Origin: Vibrio rarus
GTDB taxonomy: Bacteria; Pseudomonadota; Gammaproteobacteria; Enterobacterales; Vibrionaceae
Reading direction: 5' to 3'
Length of the DNA: 64,000 bases
Assembly (NCBI RefSeq): GCF_024347075.1
Contig: NZ_AP024900.1
Coordinates: 1,736,001 to 1,800,000, forward strand
How positions within the stretch are numbered: the stretch's first letter is position 1; each line of letters opens with the position of its first letter. The notes beneath the pieces were generated by a model. That model was not told where the DNA came from and did not search any database. It worked only from the letters and a program-made list of their open reading frames with translations. Both the position numbers and the translations under genes were made by a program. Shown here in pieces: positions 53,969 through 64,000 of the stretch.

Positions 53969-54382
53969 TTACGTTTTCTGTAGGTCGCTGTTATTAAAAA
54001 TCAATGAAACTGAGTTCACGCAATAACGGACTCCAGTGCTTTTTGGGCCATCAGGAAACACATGTCCTAAATGGCTATCGCAGAAACCGCAACGAATTTC
54101 GACTCTTTGCATTCCTTGGCTGTTATCTTCCAAATAACGCAGCGCATCATGGGATACTGGCGCATCAAAACTGGGCCAACCACAACCGGAATCGTATTTG
54201 TTCTCGGATTTAAAAAGTAACGCCTGACAACACGTACATAGATAATCGCCCGTGTCCTTATTATGCAGTAAAGTCCCGCTATACGGGGCTTCTGTCCCTT
54301 GTTGCCTACAAACGCGAAAAGCCTCTTCAGACAATATGTTACGCCATTCTTGGTCTGATTTTTTATGATCGTTATCGTTCAA
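53969..54382 (-). CDS. msrB: Peptide-methionine (R)-S-oxide reductase MsrB
   Basis: MsrB reduces methionine R-sulfoxide in proteins. The 137-residue product has the two zinc CxxC pairs (CTCC and CGFC), [10 protein letters not shown], and the catalytic cysteine in [11 protein letters not shown]. Divergent from gapA, as in E. coli. Confidence 0.96.
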   Translation of the reverse strand: MNDNDHKKSDQEWRNILSEEAFRVCRQQGTEAPYSGTLLHNKDTGDYLCTCCQALLFKSENKYDSGCGWPSFDAPVSHDALRYLEDNSQGMQRVEIRCGFCDSHLGHVFPDGPKSTGVRYCVNSVSLIFNNSDLQKT

Positions 54383-55715
<1,333 letters not shown>

Positions 55716-55740
55716 GTATTAGTTCAGTATTTTGCTTAAG

Positions 55741-55766
55741 GGCGGCTTTCGAGTCGCCTTTTTTTT
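55741..55766 (+). terminator. Rho-independent terminator after gapA
   Basis: Stem GGCGGCT / AGTCGCC (one G-U) with loop TTCG, then eight T. Confidence 0.93.
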
Positions 55767-55789
55767 GTCAATTTTTAGGGCAAAATTTT

Positions 55790-55951
55790 ATACTTATCAC
55801 ACTAAGTAAGTGATCAGAAATAGCGCTGGAAAAACGCTCGAAAACAAGGCGGAATTTTGCGATAAGTCGTTATTCTACAATCAAAAATTGTAACGCAGTT
55901 ATCGAGTATTTTAACAAGCTAGAATGACCTGTTATTTAGTACGATTAGTAT
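55790..55951. repeat. Dispersed palindromic element, copy F
   Basis: Full 162-bp copy, from ATACTTATCACACTAAGTAA to TTTAGTACGATTAGTAT, 24 bases after the gapA terminator and 60 before yeaD. It may separate yeaD from gapA or carry promoter elements for yeaD. Confidence 0.92.
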
Positions 55952-56011
55952 GATAAAAGAGTAGCTCCCCTACTCAACAGAAAGTACGCCCTAGTTTTGT
56001 GAGAGCTCAAT

Positions 56012-56896
56012 ATGGATGTATATCAGTTACCCCCCGTTGCCGTCCTGTCTGACAGCGTTACCATAGCTCAACTTGATCAAATAAAAATTGTGCGCGTTAT
56101 GCACGAAAAAGCCAATGCAGCCATTGCCCTGCATGGTGGCCATGTCATTTCATACCAACCTAATTCTCAAAACGATCTTATCTGGTTAAGCCAGCAAGCC
56201 ATCTTTGACGGACACACGGCCATTCGTGGCGGGATCCCCATCTGCTGGCCTTGGTTCGGCCGTGTGGCTACCCCGGCCCATGGTTTTGCACGTAGCAGTG
56301 AATGGCAACTGGTGGAGCACAGAGACAGTGAGCAAGGCGTGATTATCCGCTTAGGGTTAACGGCAAACGAGCACACTCTCGCTATATGGCCACATCAGTT
56401 TGACGCCGTATTAGATATTGAAGTGAGCGAAGTGCTTAAAGTGACGTTGGATGTGACCAATACCGATACTGAAGCTTGGCGCTTTTCTGGGGCACTGCAC
56501 TCCTACCTTAATATCTCCGATATTACCCGCGTACACACCATAGGCATGGGACCTGTCTATCTGGACAGTCTAAATGCGTCCAAGTTGACCCAAGGAGAAG
56601 AGGTACTAACTCTAACCGAATCCGTTGATCGCGTTTACACACAGCCAAAGCCTATCATTACCTTACAAGACCCAGGTTTACAGCGTGACCTTGTTATCGG
56701 CCTTGAAGGGGCGAACAGCGCCGTCATATGGAACCCATGGTCTCAAGGTGCGCAAGCTATGGGTGACATGCAAGATGATGGTTATAAAACCATGCTTTGC
56801 ATCGAGGCTTGCCAGCATGCCTCTAGCATTGACAGTGGCACAGTGGTTGAGCCGCAGCAGCATTGCATCTTATCGACCACCATTGGTCATCAATAA
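56012..56896 (+). CDS. yeaD: D-hexose-6-phosphate mutarotase YeaD
   Basis: Aldose-1-epimerase-like protein that interconverts anomers of hexose-6-phosphates. The 294-residue product has AIRGGIPICWPWFG and HGFARSSEW with the conserved catalytic histidine, and GALHSYLNISDI. It follows gapA, as in E. coli. Confidence 0.93.
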   Translation: MDVYQLPPVAVLSDSVTIAQLDQIKIVRVMHEKANAAIALHGGHVISYQPNSQNDLIWLSQQAIFDGHTAIRGGIPICWPWFGRVATPAHGFARSSEWQLVEHRDSEQGVIIRLGLTANEHTLAIWPHQFDAVLDIEVSEVLKVTLDVTNTDTEAWRFSGALHSYLNISDITRVHTIGMGPVYLDSLNASKLTQGEEVLTLTESVDRVYTQPKPIITLQDPGLQRDLVIGLEGANSAVIWNPWSQGAQAMGDMQDDGYKTMLCIEACQHASSIDSGTVVEPQQHCILSTTIGHQ

Positions 56897-56905
56897 GCTC
56901 ACTAT

Positions 56906-56938
56906 GTGACTCTAGATCTCTATGTAGAGTCACTTTTA
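56906..56938 (+). terminator. Rho-independent terminator after yeaD
   Basis: Arms GTGACTCTA / TAGAGTCAC with a ten-base loop, then TTTT. Confidence 0.8.
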
Positions 56939-56999
56939 TCATTGTCTCTATCTACGATAGCGACTACTATCTGCATAACATTTTTCTATAGCAATTATT

Positions 57000-57827
57000 A
57001 TGATCTACGCTTGTCCTCTTTGCTCTGAGCCGCTATCCCTTGAATCCCGTACATTTAAATGTCCGAACAATCACATGTTTGATATGGCCAAAGAAGGCTA
57101 CGTCAATCTGCTGCCTGCTCACCACAAACATTCGAAAAATCCCGGTGACAGTAAAGAGATGATGCAATCGCGTCGACTATTTCTAGAGTCAGGCCATTAT
57201 CAAAAACTGCAACAGCAGTTAGTGGCCACCGTAACGAAGAGCTTAGCGGATCGTGTTAAGCCAACGGTATTAGATATGGGGTGTGGTGAAGGTTATTACA
57301 CTGCCGCCATGGCCGAAGCACTCCCTAGTGCCGAGGTTTACGGTTTAGATATTTCTAAAGTTGCCGTTCGTTACGCGGCCAAACGCTATAATAAAAGCCA
57401 TTTAGATCATCATGCGCATTTTAGCGTCGCTTCAAATTATAAGTTACCTTTTGCCGACCACAGCTTAGATGCCATCATTAAAGTGTACGCGCCTTGCAAA
57501 CCGCAAGAGTTACTCCGCAGCTTAAAGCCTGGCGGGGTGTTAATCACAGTAACGCCAGGGGCGCGACATTTATTTCAATTAAGAGAGCGCTTATACCAAG
57601 AAGTGCGTCTTCATGAAGAGTCCGCAGAACAGTTTGCAGGGCTAAAATTAAGCCATCAAACCAAACTGAACTATCCTATGGATCTGGAAAATGGCCTCGC
57701 TTTCGACCTATTACAAATGACGCCTTTTGCCTGGAAAGCATCGGCAGAATTTCAGCAGGAATTACAGCAAGCCCGTCACTTCTCCTGTGAAGCTGAATTT
57801 AATTTACAAGTTTACCAAGTTATTTAA
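57000..57827 (+). CDS. rlmA: 23S rRNA (guanine(745)-N1)-methyltransferase RlmA
   Basis: RlmA methylates G745 of 23S rRNA. The 275-residue product has the N-terminal zinc finger (CPLCSEPL.. then CPNNHMFDMAKEGYVNLL) and the SAM motif VLDMGCGEGYYT. Length and start match the E. coli enzyme. Confidence 0.95.
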   Translation: MIYACPLCSEPLSLESRTFKCPNNHMFDMAKEGYVNLLPAHHKHSKNPGDSKEMMQSRRLFLESGHYQKLQQQLVATVTKSLADRVKPTVLDMGCGEGYYTAAMAEALPSAEVYGLDISKVAVRYAAKRYNKSHLDHHAHFSVASNYKLPFADHSLDAIIKVYAPCKPQELLRSLKPGGVLITVTPGARHLFQLRERLYQEVRLHEESAEQFAGLKLSHQTKLNYPMDLENGLAFDLLQMTPFAWKASAEFQQELQQARHFSCEAEFNLQVYQVI

Positions 57828-58189
57828 CAAAATCGTTCTATGGCAGGCTCAACCTGCCAATTCCCGCTTATTTTTGGCATCCCCAAACAATTCACAACAT
57901 CAATACCATCAAACTTTCTTTGCAAAAAAGATAGTCACTAACGCATGTAACTTGCCGATAAAACGAAATTTAGCGTCATTATTATGCACTTTATCTACTA
58001 TATTGCTTCACTTCTCTGTTGCTTGCCAGTCACACATGTAGAAATTGCTCTTCCTTACAAGGGCGCCATTGCTCACACATTTGACCCACTCAACAGGGAA
58101 GTTATATAGTTTACCGCCATAAAGACTAGTTACAATTAGTTACACTTTCACATGGCAGTCGTAAATATATGAATATGAGATGGAGTAAT
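57828..58189. other. Intergenic region before the metalloprotease gene
   Basis: 362 bases without a supported ORF. A short hairpin (GGCAGG / CCTGCC at about 57842-57858) follows rlmA but lacks a T run. The promoter of the protease pair should lie near 58060-58160; I could not fix its boxes. Confidence 0.5.
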
Positions 58190-61100
58190 ATGTATAGCAA
58201 AGGATTTACCCTCGTTTTATTAAGCACTCTGATGATGACAGGGTGTGGGCCAAAAGATGAGAAATATGACGAAGTAGCCAAAGACACCAACCAGGTGGCG
58301 ACTTTTGATATAAATAATCTAAGTAAGACTAAATTCATTTACAGCCACACTATTTCTCAGCTCCCCTCCTATCTTAATAACTCACTTGCTTACGACATTA
58401 GACGCCATGCTTCTGTTGGGATCAATTTAGTTAAAGACGGTATTGAGTTACGTGAAATGCCACGTGATTTATACACGGCAGCCAATACACAGGATGTGAA
58501 AAATTGGCCATTAGTTCTATTCATTCCCGGCAGTTACATCGACTATAAATGTCAAGAAGACAGCTATGATAAATGTGTGAACAAAGAGGTCGTGAATTCA
58601 GACGCCGATGTGCAATGGTATGACAAACATTACTTCATCCCTGATTTTGCTAACATCCAACAATTCACTAAAGAAAAACAGGGCACCAGCGCTCTATTCG
58701 ATACCTGTATGCAACAACAAGGTGGCGCTACTTTAGTTAAAGATGGTGACTGGAATGGCACAGAAATCGATTTAAAAAATGGCATCATCAACTTTGAATT
58801 GGCAAAAAGATACACATTAAGCGACAGCAACGCCTGCCAAGTGTTCTACCGAAATATCGCAGGCTCTGAATCTGGCACAGGTAATGCGGCCAATGGCTTC
58901 TCAACCCATGAATTCTACTCTATTGTGGCTAAGTCTAACTTAGATGCTAAAGAGTATACCCCTGTGCCTTATAGCCATGAGGATTTTGCTCGCTTTGGCT
59001 TCTTTGACAGTGAAATCGATAATCTTAGCTTCATTTCTGTGCGCAGTCGCAGTCAATTACAAAACGGTCATCGCTACCATGACTATCTCTATCGTTGGAA
59101 TCCAAAACGAGAAGATATTACCTATTATTTAAGTAACAACTACTATTTGCCTGAAAATAAACCTTATTTAGATTCCGCTAAAAAAACCATTACTGCCATC
59201 AATATCGAACTGGCAGAGGCAAAAACAGGCGTACCAAAAATCATCTTGAAAAAACAAGGTGATAAAAGATTTGGTGATCTACGATATAGCTTCATCACAC
59301 TTGATAATTTTGCTGATAACTACAACTACAGTGGCGCAACAGAATCCATTACCGATACACAAACGGGTGAAATTGTCAGCTCACGTATCGTAATGAATCT
59401 ACCAATGTTCCGTTCTACTGGTGTGCAATCGCGCTATAAAGTAATAAGCGACACCTTTAAATTCTTAGATGGCCGTCTTGACGCCAGCCAGTTGAGCCAA
59501 GAACTCACTAGCGGCAAAGTGACCGACCATCCAGCCAATTCAATGACGGCCACATCAACCAATGCAAGCTATCATTCCTCTAGCGATCAAGACTCTTTAA
59601 CTGAGACACAACGCAGTAATTTGGCAACATCAACTAAGTTTTATAATGCTCTGCACGGCTTAGAAATGTTTAACTCTGGCTCAAGCCAATTGTCGGCAAC
59701 TCAGGCGACAGGTGCAGGTGTAGATGCGGCGACGTCTAACGTAAAACAATTAGTACCGCAATTACCGCCTCAACTAGCGACAGAAAAAAAACAGATCATT
59801 CCTAAGGATATACAAACCTTCTGGACTGATAACCTTGCGCCAATTTATGGCCCAACGTCCTCTGTATGGGACAATCCAGAATTATGGACAGGTGAACCTA
59901 GACACTCAGACATGCTTCCTTATGCTGAGCTTTCTGATGAAAACAAGAGCTTAATTCAAGAGATTACAGGGAACGGCTTTTATTCTGGTATTTTAACTCA
60001 TGAACTAGGGCACTCTTTTGGTTTACGCCATAACTTCCGCTCTAGTGTTGACTTTGCCCATCACTTTACCAAGAAGTCACCATTTTATGCCTCAGTGCAG
60101 CCTAAAATTGATAAAGCACTGGGTGTATCCGGCGAAAAATCGATGCAGATCATCACCCATTACAGCTCGGTTATGGAATACATGCAGGATTCGTCTTTCT
60201 ACAATCGTATTTATGGTGCCTACGATTTAGCCGCACTGCGTTTTGGCTATGCTCGAGAAATACAACCAGATACTTCGAATAACGATGTATTTGATGTGAA
60301 CGCTCGCTGGCAGAGCGTTAAACCACACGACACCAGTATTTTGAGTGCATGGAAAAAAGAAATGGTCACTAACCCGTCACTGGGTGGTGGTGCTATTTCT
60401 GATTCCGAGCAGATGTACAACATGGAGTCTGTCCGTTATCAATTCTGTAGTGACTCTGACATAGAAACAGATTTTTATTGCAATAAGAGTGATATGGCAT
60501 TGACGCAATCCAATGCGCCTACCGCACTAAAAAATATTGGTTGGGGATTAGTGGATGGTGTGTTCATCCCATTCATGTACAACAGTGTTGGTGGAAACGG
60601 ATTATCCGATCTTTCTGCGTTAGGTAAGCTCTTCGATACCGGCGATTACTATACGGCGACCAGCTCCCTAATAAAGATCCGTCATAACATTGCCCGCGCC
60701 GCCAATGCAGCCGGTATTTATGATGCAGACGACTATCTAAGCGATACTAACTGTCCTTATAACCCTCAGTATTCCGCGCAAGGGTTAGAGCAGTGCGTAC
60801 CACTACGAGCAAGTTTAGACGCCACATTACTGCGATCCCTTTCAATCATGGATATTAATGATATCGATGCACGAGTGACGATTTCGCAACGACCTGTACC
60901 AGGAGTGTCTACAAGCAGCACCCCTCTTTTAGTCACCGATGTGAATTTAAATGACATCTATAAAGCGGCGACTCAATTGCATATCCCGTACAATCAAGGG
61001 AAATCTAAATTCACTAGTTTCAATAGTTTATATACTAACTTCATGGATGAGCAGCATCAGTCGCTATTGTTCAAAGTACTGGTATTAAATAATCCAACGG

Positions 61101-62410
61101 TGATGCAATTACTACAAGATAAAGGCATTTCTGCCGATGAAGGTACGCTTGCAGTCAATGTCGTACCATCTGGCAACTCGTCGGTAGTAACACCGTTAAA
61201 TGGTCTTAACTTCCCAAGTGACATTCAGCCTCAAAATGGCAATTTGTATAAAAAATTCGCTCCTGCTTGGCCGATGAAACTTGAGCTAATGAGAGACTTA
61301 TTACGTTCATCAGATTTAGACCCTATGGATCACTTCTCTAATTATTCAATGGTGGATTATGACCATAAAATGGGGCGTGCTTTAGAAGTCTTTTTGTGTA
61401 ACTCGGTAATGCATACCGATTACTCGGCTTACCATCTCAGTACGGTTAACAGCCCGTTAACCTACCCTATTGACGTACCTAGACTGCAAAATAACTGCCT
61501 GCAAAGCATTATGCAGCACAGTGACATTACCGATGAAGGGGATCTCTCTGGTTCTAAAGCACAAAATGAAGCACCGTATTTCCTAGCTGACAATGCTTCA
61601 TTCTCGCTTGGATCGTATCTAGCCAATTACATGCGATATAACATCCTCAATAATTATGGCAATGATCCTGCGAATAAATATATTGAACCTGTCATCAAAT
61701 CAGATTCAAACCAACATTTGTACAAGCATTTCGGCCTAGCCTTTTCTGACGCTTCAGAAGAAGGGATGACATTACGCATCAATTACCTTAAAGCACTTCT
61801 AAAACAGGTTGTATTGGCCACTGATGATGGTGTGCAAGGTGGCTATGGTCATAGCAGTGCATGGCGCGAATATGTGTCAGTGCATAAAGATGATGGTCTA
61901 TATCAAGGCAAGCCACTGTACACATATGATGAAGCCACTCAGCAGTACGCGATGCTAACGGAATGGCGCACCTCAGAAGTGTACGATCCAGATACGGGTA
62001 AAAGTGTCTATATTGGCCCACAAAATATTCTCGCAACAAAACTGCGAAACCGTATTCAGGACTCCGTTGTTCAGCTATTTCTGATCAATAAGTCACTCGC
62101 AGCCGCTTCACAAGCTGCGGTAAATAACAATGCGCCAACGCAACAAAATACGCCGCAACTACCCAATGCGAACAGCCCTGTTAAGCAAAACGTTCCGCCT
62201 CTACCAACAGGTTCGGGTAACTCAGTGCAACAAAATGTTCCGCCTCAACCAGCAAGTGCGGGCAACTCAGTACCGCAAAATGTTCCGCCTCAAACAGCTG
62301 GGAACACTCTTACCCAGGCTCAACAACGAGCAATGAAAATGGAAAACCTTGAGTTGCAAATCAAACGTGATAAACATGTGCTGTTTGATCTTCTACCTGA
62401 GCTTGATTAA
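58190..62410 (+). CDS. Large zinc metalloprotease lipoprotein (metzincin-like)
   Basis: The 1,406-residue product starts at ATG 58190 (GGAG site) with a signal peptide and lipobox LMMTGC, so it is a lipoprotein of the cell envelope. The extended zinc motif HELGHSFGLRHNF at residues 604-616 and the later SSVMEYMQD (Met-turn) followed by YDLAALRFGYA are the pattern of the large bacterial zinc-dependent metalloprotease family (DUF4953/DUF5117 type). The substrate is unknown. The last 130 residues hold a Q/N/P-rich segment with three or four repeats of the NVPPxP..GNSV type. A few stretches of S/T/N-rich sequence lie around residues 440-500. It lies 12 bases before the serine protease gene. Confidence 0.85.
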   Translation: MYSKGFTLVLLSTLMMTGCGPKDEKYDEVAKDTNQVATFDINNLSKTKFIYSHTISQLPSYLNNSLAYDIRRHASVGINLVKDGIELREMPRDLYTAANTQDVKNWPLVLFIPGSYIDYKCQEDSYDKCVNKEVVNSDADVQWYDKHYFIPDFANIQQFTKEKQGTSALFDTCMQQQGGATLVKDGDWNGTEIDLKNGIINFELAKRYTLSDSNACQVFYRNIAGSESGTGNAANGFSTHEFYSIVAKSNLDAKEYTPVPYSHEDFARFGFFDSEIDNLSFISVRSRSQLQNGHRYHDYLYRWNPKREDITYYLSNNYYLPENKPYLDSAKKTITAINIELAEAKTGVPKIILKKQGDKRFGDLRYSFITLDNFADNYNYSGATESITDTQTGEIVSSRIVMNLPMFRSTGVQSRYKVISDTFKFLDGRLDASQLSQELTSGKVTDHPANSMTATSTNASYHSSSDQDSLTETQRSNLATSTKFYNALHGLEMFNSGSSQLSATQATGAGVDAATSNVKQLVPQLPPQLATEKKQIIPKDIQTFWTDNLAPIYGPTSSVWDNPELWTGEPRHSDMLPYAELSDENKSLIQEITGNGFYSGILTHELGHSFGLRHNFRSSVDFAHHFTKKSPFYASVQPKIDKALGVSGEKSMQIITHYSSVMEYMQDSSFYNRIYGAYDLAALRFGYAREIQPDTSNNDVFDVNARWQSVKPHDTSILSAWKKEMVTNPSLGGGAISDSEQMYNMESVRYQFCSDSDIETDFYCNKSDMALTQSNAPTALKNIGWGLVDGVFIPFMYNSVGGNGLSDLSALGKLFDTGDYYTATSSLIKIRHNIARAANAAGIYDADDYLSDTNCPYNPQYSAQGLEQCVPLRASLDATLLRSLSIMDINDIDARVTISQRPVPGVSTSSTPLLVTDVNLNDIYKAATQLHIPYNQGKSKFTSFNSLYTNFMDEQHQSLLFKVLVLNNPTVMQLLQDKGISADEGTLAVNVVPSGNSSVVTPLNGLNFPSDIQPQNGNLYKKFAPAWPMKLELMRDLLRSSDLDPMDHFSNYSMVDYDHKMGRALEVFLCNSVMHTDYSAYHLSTVNSPLTYPIDVPRLQNNCLQSIMQHSDITDEGDLSGSKAQNEAPYFLADNASFSLGSYLANYMRYNILNNYGNDPANKYIEPVIKSDSNQHLYKHFGLAFSDASEEGMTLRINYLKALLKQVVLATDDGVQGGYGHSSAWREYVSVHKDDGLYQGKPLYTYDEATQQYAMLTEWRTSEVYDPDTGKSVYIGPQNILATKLRNRIQDSVVQLFLINKSLAAASQAAVNNNAPTQQNTPQLPNANSPVKQNVPPLPTGSGNSVQQNVPPQPASAGNSVPQNVPPQTAGNTLTQAQQRAMKMENLELQIKRDKHVLFDLLPELD
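62157..62305. repeat. Tandem repeats in the C-terminal part of the metalloprotease gene
   Basis: Imperfect units of about 57 bp encode QNVPPLP/QNVPPQP..GNSV repeats; a proline/glutamine-rich spacer. Confidence 0.7.
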
Positions 62411-62422
62411 AGGAATATTATA

Positions 62423-64000
62423 ATGAATAAGAATACCTACTTTGTATGCTTTCTTGGGCTTGGGCTGTTAAACGGTTGTGGTGGTGGTGAGTCCACCACT
62501 CATGAAGTAAAAGAAAGTGCGCATACTCAGCAATTATTTGCTGCTGTGCCAAGCAATGCTGAGTATCAAACACAAAGTTTAACCACTCGCACCAATAACA
62601 CACTTTATACCGATGCGGGCCGTTTAGTGCGTTTTGAGCAGCAAGGACATCAGCTATCCTTGGTGGATATCTCTGGCATCAAAAATGGTGCCCTTCGACA
62701 AGAGGGCAATTCATTTCTCTATATTCCGCAAACCGCTGATGGGGAAACGAAATCTACAGACTCTTTTGTATATAGTGAGGATGGTGTTAACAAAACTGTC
62801 ACTGTACAGATTAATGATGACCCAATGTATGCGCAACAGTGGCACCTGCATAATGTCGCGCAAACGGCTTATACCGATATGGATATTCCTGCCGATGGCG
62901 AGACCGACATCAATATGAAAAACGCCTTAGCTTCCAGCTATCTTGGACAAGGTGTGACCGTTGGCGTGGTGGATTATGGTGCGGATATTACCCACCCTGA
63001 CCTAAACGTTGGTAAAGGTTCCCTCAATCTAGGTAGCCCTGTGCCTGCAGCCTCTCAAACTTCTATGCCTGTATTGAACGGGCATGGCACTGCCGTGGCT
63101 GGCATTATTGCTGAAAAAGGTTGGAATAATATAGGTGGTCGAGGGGTTGCTCCTGAGGCAAAAATCATCAGCTTTAATTTTCTGGACTCACCACAGAATG
63201 CATTAAATTTTGCCCGAAGCCATGGCTTTTCCAATACCACCGCTTCTGCCACTAATAATCTGAACAGCACCGACGATCTGAAAAAAGGGCTTGATAACCT
63301 TGCCCGTGTCTATAACGAAAGTTGGGGTACTACGGCTTTATGTACTAATGATACTGACTGGTACTGTTTAAATGAGAAAGCTTTCCTGAGTATTGCTCGT
63401 GAGGGGGCTCGTCATGGTTTTAAAGATAAAGGGATTATTTACCTAAAATCATCGGCAAATAATGAACAAGGTTTCGAGTTACACTCTGGATCGGCACAAC
63501 CGGGATACTACCAACCTAGTGATAGTAAACTGACTGATTTCACTACATTTGACCCTCAGTTGGCACCTAATGTCATCAACCATGGCCTGCCTTTCATTGG
63601 GGGGATGCTGAGCTTTTACAAAAACTCACCTTATGTCACTGTCGTCAGTTCAGTCACCGCCCAAGGTAAACAAGCCAGTTATTCAGGCTCTGGTGCAAAC
63701 GTATTTATTGCTGGCCTTGGTGGTGAAAGACCCTACCCTCGCATCATCACGACGGATGTTCAAGGTTGTAATGAAAGCATCGGCTTTGCTAATTTCACCA
63801 CCCGAGATACCTTTGTAGATAGCTTTAACCAAGGGCTATACGCAGAGAATCAGAACTGTGATTACAATGCAGAAATGGATGGTACTTCTGCTGCTACGCC
63901 CGTTGTGGCAGGGGCTGTTGCCGATATATTATCCGTAAACCCAGATCTTTCATGGCGTGATATTCGCAATATCCTTGCGCACACCGCTAAGAAAGTCGAT
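62423..64000 (+). CDS. Subtilisin-like (S8) serine protease lipoprotein, cut by window end
   Basis: About 526 residues are visible and the frame is open at base 64000. It starts at ATG 62423 after AAAGGAAT, with a signal peptide and lipobox ending LNGCGGG. The S8 triad is present: Asp184 in VVDYGAD, His221 in GHGTAVAGI and Ser489 in GTSAATPVVAG; SSANN around residue 350 supplies the oxyanion asparagine. NESWG and the spacing resemble the kexin-like branch. It is probably cotranscribed with the metalloprotease upstream (12-base gap), so two unrelated proteases may act at the same envelope site. Confidence 0.9.
   Translation, partial: MNKNTYFVCFLGLGLLNGCGGGESTTHEVKESAHTQQLFAAVPSNAEYQTQSLTTRTNNTLYTDAGRLVRFEQQGHQLSLVDISGIKNGALRQEGNSFLYIPQTADGETKSTDSFVYSEDGVNKTVTVQINDDPMYAQQWHLHNVAQTAYTDMDIPADGETDINMKNALASSYLGQGVTVGVVDYGADITHPDLNVGKGSLNLGSPVPAASQTSMPVLNGHGTAVAGIIAEKGWNNIGGRGVAPEAKIISFNFLDSPQNALNFARSHGFSNTTASATNNLNSTDDLKKGLDNLARVYNESWGTTALCTNDTDWYCLNEKAFLSIAREGARHGFKDKGIIYLKSSANNEQGFELHSGSAQPGYYQPSDSKLTDFTTFDPQLAPNVINHGLPFIGGMLSFYKNSPYVTVVSSVTAQGKQASYSGSGANVFIAGLGGERPYPRIITTDVQGCNESIGFANFTTRDTFVDSFNQGLYAENQNCDYNAEMDGTSAATPVVAGAVADILSVNPDLSWRDIRNILAHTAKKVD

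Noticed and set aside
57727..58041. 104-residue ORF after rlmA
   Set aside because: Its first third is the rlmA sequence in another frame; the rest has no start signal and noncoding composition.

Overview
The window is ordinary chromosomal backbone of a marine gamma-proteobacterium, most likely a Vibrio or close relative. The evidence is the gene content and order: mukFEB with cmoM, elyC and torD; purR; htpX beside a lipid-modification operon; the divergent biotin cluster; serS-rarA-lolA-ftsK-lrp with divergent ald; cysB; pyrF-lapB-lapA-ihfB-rpsA-cmk-sohB; fadH; sppA; ansA; msrB divergent from gapA-yeaD. No rRNA, tRNA, CRISPR array, transposase or phage gene was seen.

Layout. 1-4464 (minus): chromosome condensin MukBEF and tRNA methyltransferase CmoM. 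4643-8739 (plus): envelope factor ElyC, TorD chaperone, PurR, a VTT-domain membrane protein and a small DUF2007/zinc-ribbon protein. 8736-9545: an alpha/beta hydrolase. 9641-15882 (minus): a tightly packed seven-gene operon (SnoaL-like, SDR, FAD amine oxidase, DUF1365, cyclopropane-fatty-acid synthase-like, DUF2878, chalcone-isomerase-like, ending with a DUF3833 lipoprotein as eighth gene). In front of it lies a candidate promoter, TGATCC-N16-CGTA, of the type used by RpoE/ChrR-like ECF sigma factors (singlet-oxygen response), although no sigma factor is encoded here. 16102-22833: HtpX and biotin synthesis with a BirA-type operator. 22921-34544: housekeeping genes. 34705-43317: MiaE, PyrF, Lap proteins, IHF-beta, S1, CMP kinase, SohB, YciK. 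43337-47933: a looser stretch with an SDR, a small membrane ORF, an unknown secreted protein, topoisomerase III and a nitroreductase. 48060-57827: FadH (with a FadR-type operator), SppA, AnsA, YeaC, MsrB, GapA, YeaD, RlmA. 58190-64000: two lipoprotein proteases in tandem, a very large metzincin-like metalloprotease and a subtilisin-like serine protease cut by the window end.

A second theme is a dispersed element of about 160 bp with terminal inverted repeats (ATACCAATC.., ending ..GATTGGTAT) and nested internal palindromes. Five full-length copies, one half copy and one possible degenerate relative lie in the window. Several are placed at gene ends: one supplies the last residues and stop codon of a methyltransferase gene and appears to sit in the loop of a pre-existing terminator; one supplies the last ten residues and stop of miaE; one covers the annotated TTG start of the DUF2007 gene, whose original start may be an ATA codon; one separates sppA from its terminator. 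It looks like a non-autonomous (MITE-like) element that remodels gene termini.

All calls come from reading the sequence and from remembered family features; no database search was run.
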